A DNA stretch of 6,965 nucleotides from Deltaproteobacteria bacterium (GTDB taxonomy: Bacteria > Desulfobacterota > JAENJC01), in the NCBI GenBank assembly GCA_016208525.1, contig JACQYJ010000022.1, positions 1-6,965 on the forward strand, read 5' to 3'. The notes under the pieces were generated by a model that had not been told where the DNA came from, did not search any database, and saw nothing but the letters and a program-made list of their open reading frames with translations. A program made the translations under genes and the position numbers. Positions 4,617-6,965 of this stretch are shown here, piece after piece (the stretch's first letter is position 1; each line of letters begins with the position of its first letter).

Positions 4617-4684
4617 TTGTAGGTTGGGTCAAGCGCAGCAGACCAATAAATAACGGTGGATTGTAGGGTGGGCTGAGCCCACCG
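4617..4684. repeat. Dispersed repeat fragments in the gap before the methyltransferase
   Basis: Two repeat-type pieces lie here. TTGTAGGTTGGGTC-AAGCGCAGCA (4617-4640) resembles the common GTAGGTTGGGTTGAGCGCAG repeat. GGTGGGC-TGA-GCCCACC (4667-4683) is a perfect 7-bp stem with a 3-nt loop, preceded by TTGTAG. Both begin with the same TTGTAG (4617 and 4661). The rest of 4523-4720 holds no ORF or promoter that I can defend. Confidence 0.5.
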
Positions 4685-4720
4685 GGTAAGGAATATGACT
4701 ATAGAAACATAAGGTGAGAT

Positions 4721-6965
4721 ATGGCAGCAAAACGAAAACCGGGAAACTCTCAAAAGCCCATCGAGCAGTACGAGCACAAGGACAAGCAGCGGCTGAACAA
4801 TCCGCCGGTGGGGTTGGTGGATGCGCATACCGATAACGGCGGTTATAAAAAGAAGATCTACCAGTATGACGCGCACCTTGATCCGCAGTTGCAATGGGCG
4901 GGCAAGGCCGAGCATACGAGCTTTGAGGTGCCTACCGTAAGCCTGCATGTGCATGAGCGGATTGACCCGCGCAGGATCATTGAAACTGTTAAACAATCCC
5001 CCTTAATCCCCCTTTACAAAGGGGGAGCCGAAGGCGGGGGATTAAAAGGGGGAAGCGAAGCAGGGGGATTTCAGATGAGCCTTTTTGAGACGCAGAAGAA
5101 GCCGTTGCGCGAGGCCATAGAGTTTTACAAGCACAAGGAGAACTGGACAAACCGCATGGTTGCAGGCGACAGCCTGCTGGTGATGAATTCTCTGCTTGAA
5201 AAGGAAGGGATGGGCGGGAAGGTGCAGATGATGTATTTCGACCCGCCTTATGGTATCAAATACGGCAGCAACTTTCAGCCATTTGTGAACAAGAGGGACG
5301 TTAAGGACGGGAAGGACGAGGACCTGACAGCCGAGCCGGAGATGATTAAGGCCTTCCGCGATACGTGGGAACTTGGCATACACAGCTACCTCACCTATCT
5401 GCGCGACCGCCTGCTCCTGGCGCGTGACCTGCTGCACGAAAGCGGGAGTGTGTTTGTGCAGATCAGTGATGAAAATGTTCATCTGGTAAGGAATCTGATG
5501 GATGAGGTTTTCGGGGTTGAGAATTTTTGCGGGCAAATAGCTTTTATAAAAACAGCTGCTTTATCTGGTAGTTTACTTTCGAGCAATTATGACTATTTGC
5601 TTTGGTTTTCAAAAGACATTTCAAAGGTCAAATATAGGCAACTTTTCTTACCCAAAAAAGAACGTACTGAATTAGGTACTTTTTCATGGATTGAACTTGA
5701 AGATGGTAGCTCAAGGAAGCTTTCTCTTGCTGAAATGAGAGGAGAAATTCCCCTACCCAAAGGTAAAAGATTTAGGGCATCCGATATAAGTGGTCAAGGA
5801 GAAACAGCAAACGGTTCATTCCCATTTGAATTTGAAGGAACGATCTACTATCCATCAAAAGGAAGGCACTGGTCTACCTCAAAAGAGGGAATGGAAGCAG
5901 TAAGGAATAAAAACAGAATAATTAGCCAAGGAAATACACTTGCATACAAAAGATATGAAGATGATTTTCCGGTTATGCCGTTAGTGAATGTTTGGGACGA
6001 TACTATAATTGGTACATTTACTTTAAAAACTTATGTGGTTCAAACAGGCGAATTGTCGGTTCAGCGCTGCCTTCTTATGACCACCGACCCCGGCGATCTT
6101 GTCTTAGACATTACTTGCGGATCAGGAACCACTGCATCCGTAGCTGAGAACTGGGGTAGAAGGTGGATAACCTGCGATACATCACGGGTCGCCGTTACCC
6201 TTGCCAAGCAGCGGTTGATGACGGCTGTGTTTGATTATTACGAACTGGCCCATCCGCATGAAGGCGTGGGAAGCGGCTTTAAGTATAAGACCGTCCCGCA
6301 TATCACCCTTAAAAGCATTGCCAACAACGAACCTCCCGGACAGGAAACCTTATATGACCAGCCGTTTATTGACAACAAGCGGCAAAGGGTAACGGGGCCT
6401 TTTACGGTGGAGGCGGTTCCTGCGCCGGTGGCGAGGTCGTTTGAGGACGTAGAATCCCCCTTAAACTACCCATCCGGGCATAAACCCCTTTACAAAGGGG
6501 GAGCCGAAGGCGGGGACATAGGAAAATTCCCCCTTGAAAAGGGGGTGGCACGAAGTGACGGGGGATTTGGGGCCGACACCTCCGTTGCCCGAAGCGGTGA
6601 AACCTTGCGGCAGAGCAATTGGCGGGATGAACTGCTTCGCGCGGGCGTGAGGGCTAAAGGCGGCAAGCTGATTGAGTTTACGAGGGTTGAACCGTTAAGC
6701 GGTACACGATATTTACAGGCGGAAGCGGAGACAAAAGAAGCAAATCCGAAAAAGGTGCTGGTATGCTTCGGCCCTGAACATGCGCCGTTAGAACAGCGTA
6801 TGGTTGAACTGGCATTGGAAGAAGCTGAACATTTAAAACCTAAAGCACAAATAGTGCTGTTCTGCGCCTTCCAGTTCGATGAGGAAGCAGCCAAGGACAT
6901 TGACGAGACAAACTGGCCGGGAGTAGCGCTGCTCAAGGCCCAGATGAATGCCGATCTTCTAACTG
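4721..6965 (+). CDS. Type III-like Mod subunit, beta-class adenine-N6 DNA methyltransferase (3' end beyond window)
   Basis: The frame is open from ATG 4721 to the window edge (748 codons); an in-frame TGA at 4715 fixes the earliest start, and AAGGTGAG (4711-4718) precedes it. The N-terminal segment (YEHKDKQRLNNPPVGLV, LDPQLQWAGKAEHTSFEVP) is typical of a large Mod-like family. The catalytic motif DPPYG is at 174-178, with NWTNRMVAGDS just before it (141-151). SGSVFVQISDENVH is at 241-254. The AdoMet-binding motif I, VLDITCGSGTT, comes late (461-471). Motif IV before motif I marks a beta-class enzyme, as in type III Mod proteins. These methylate adenine in a short asymmetric site and work with a Res helicase-nuclease, which would be expected downstream. 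Residues about 274-446 form the likely target-recognition domain and are unusually AT-rich. Two palindromic repeats are inserted in frame (residues 93-117 and 579-616). The C-terminal part (WRDELLRAGVR, SGTRYLQAEAE, IDETNWPGVALLKAQMNADLL) matches the family. Confidence 0.93.
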   Translation, partial: MAAKRKPGNSQKPIEQYEHKDKQRLNNPPVGLVDAHTDNGGYKKKIYQYDAHLDPQLQWAGKAEHTSFEVPTVSLHVHERIDPRRIIETVKQSPLIPLYKGGAEGGGLKGGSEAGGFQMSLFETQKKPLREAIEFYKHKENWTNRMVAGDSLLVMNSLLEKEGMGGKVQMMYFDPPYGIKYGSNFQPFVNKRDVKDGKDEDLTAEPEMIKAFRDTWELGIHSYLTYLRDRLLLARDLLHESGSVFVQISDENVHLVRNLMDEVFGVENFCGQIAFIKTAALSGSLLSSNYDYLLWFSKDISKVKYRQLFLPKKERTELGTFSWIELEDGSSRKLSLAEMRGEIPLPKGKRFRASDISGQGETANGSFPFEFEGTIYYPSKGRHWSTSKEGMEAVRNKNRIISQGNTLAYKRYEDDFPVMPLVNVWDDTIIGTFTLKTYVVQTGELSVQRCLLMTTDPGDLVLDITCGSGTTASVAENWGRRWITCDTSRVAVTLAKQRLMTAVFDYYELAHPHEGVGSGFKYKTVPHITLKSIANNEPPGQETLYDQPFIDNKRQRVTGPFTVEAVPAPVARSFEDVESPLNYPSGHKPLYKGGAEGGDIGKFPLEKGVARSDGGFGADTSVARSGETLRQSNWRDELLRAGVRAKGGKLIEFTRVEPLSGTRYLQAEAETKEANPKKVLVCFGPEHAPLEQRMVELALEEAEHLKPKAQIVLFCAFQFDEEAAKDIDETNWPGVALLKAQMNADLLT
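4995..5071. repeat. Palindromic GC-tract repeat inserted in frame in the methyltransferase gene, copy A
   Basis: The outer arms AATCCCCC (4995-5002) and GGGGGATT (5036-5043) are exact inverses. An inner hairpin CCCCCTTT (5008-5015) / AAAGGGGG (5018-5025) has a 2-nt loop. Further G5 tracts follow at 5048-5052 and 5063-5067. The element encodes residues 93-117, including PLYKGGAEGG, with no stop codon. It sits in a linker between the N-terminal segment and MSLFETQKKPLREA. Known as a dispersed intergenic repeat type; here it is coding. Confidence 0.85.
5540..6058 (+). other. AT-rich target-recognition segment of the methyltransferase
   Basis: A hand count over 5581-6060 gives 177 G+C in 480 (about 37%). 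Sampled 60-base lines in the flanks give 53% (5101), 67% (5401) and 58% (6241). The segment lies between the DPPY half and the motif I half, where beta-class type III enzymes carry the DNA-recognition domain. The abrupt change suggests that this domain came from another source by recombination. Confidence 0.75.
6453..6568. repeat. Palindromic GC-tract repeat inserted in frame in the methyltransferase gene, copy B
   Basis: The outer arms AATCCCCC (6453-6460) and GGGGGATT (6560-6567) are exact inverses. The inner hairpins are CCCCTTT (6485-6491) / AAAGGGG (6494-6500) and CCCCCTT (6529-6535) / AAGGGGG (6539-6545). The core 6485-6514 shares CCCCTTTACAAAGGGGGAGC and the following CGAAGGCGGGG with copy A. 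It is read in the same frame, again giving PLYKGGAEGG (residues 589-598), within residues 579-616 and with no stop. Confidence 0.85.

Noticed and set aside
4995..5071. CRISPR array or tandem repeat
   Set aside because: The G5/C5 tracts form one nested palindrome with no equal-length unique spacers.
4598..5536. Minus-strand ORFs opposite the methyltransferase start
   Set aside because: They are shadows of the GC-rich + strand frame, which carries the conserved DPPYG motif.
6490..6936. 148-codon minus-strand ORF
   Set aside because: It is antisense to the conserved C-terminal part of the methyltransferase. Its serine/alanine-rich composition is typical of a shadow frame.

Overview
The window is a stretch of bacterial chromosome, about 50% GC, that looks like an uncultured Nitrospirota or deltaproteobacterial-type genome. 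This guess rests on the pyrC...carA arrangement, the family types of the small genes, and the density of short dispersed palindromic repeats (CCCCCTTT/AAAGGGGG, TTCGACnnGCTCAG, GGTGGGC/GCCCACC types). Lineage is an inference, not something the sequence proves. All supported genes are on the + strand.

Layout. (1) Positions 2-76 are the last codons of dihydroorotase (pyrC). An 87-codon gene of unknown function overlaps them by 8 bp. (2) Positions 333-2600 are a patchwork of toxin-antitoxin-type genes, gene remnants and repeats lying between pyrC and carA. It holds a 20-codon remnant ORF carrying a 36-bp repeat, a 119-bp palindromic repeat, a 42-codon ORF tail, a PIN-domain (VapC-like) gene, a cognate-type antitoxin cut to 22 codons, and a second copy of the 119-bp repeat exactly 800 bp after the first. 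These are followed by a two-gene module (102-aa charged protein plus TumE/DUF6516-like protein), the second copy of the 36-bp repeat, what looks like the first 11 codons of argH, and a lone MNT-type nucleotidyltransferase. (3) Positions 2611-3735 are carA, complete, starting at TTG. (4) A 63-bp inverted repeat leads into an unrecognised 216-217 aa gene, with a weak terminator candidate after it. (5) Positions 4523-4720 hold repeat fragments and no gene. (6) Positions 4721 to the window end are the 5' part (748 codons) of a large beta-class, type III-like Mod DNA methyltransferase.

How it fits together. pyrC and carA belong to de novo pyrimidine synthesis, and the space between them has collected toxin-antitoxin modules, some of which are broken next to a dispersed repeat. 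The methyltransferase is probably the modification subunit of a type III-like restriction system whose nuclease/helicase gene would lie beyond the right edge. Its most striking feature is two palindromic repeat elements (4995-5071 and 6453-6568) inserted in frame and read in the same reading frame, giving the shared peptide PLYKGGAEGG without interrupting the ORF. Its central target-recognition region is about 37% GC inside a much more GC-rich gene, as expected if that domain was swapped in. No wholly new system is claimed. The most promising leads are the in-frame repeat inserts, the 800-bp repeat-flanked PIN module, and the TumE-like pair with an unrecognised partner.
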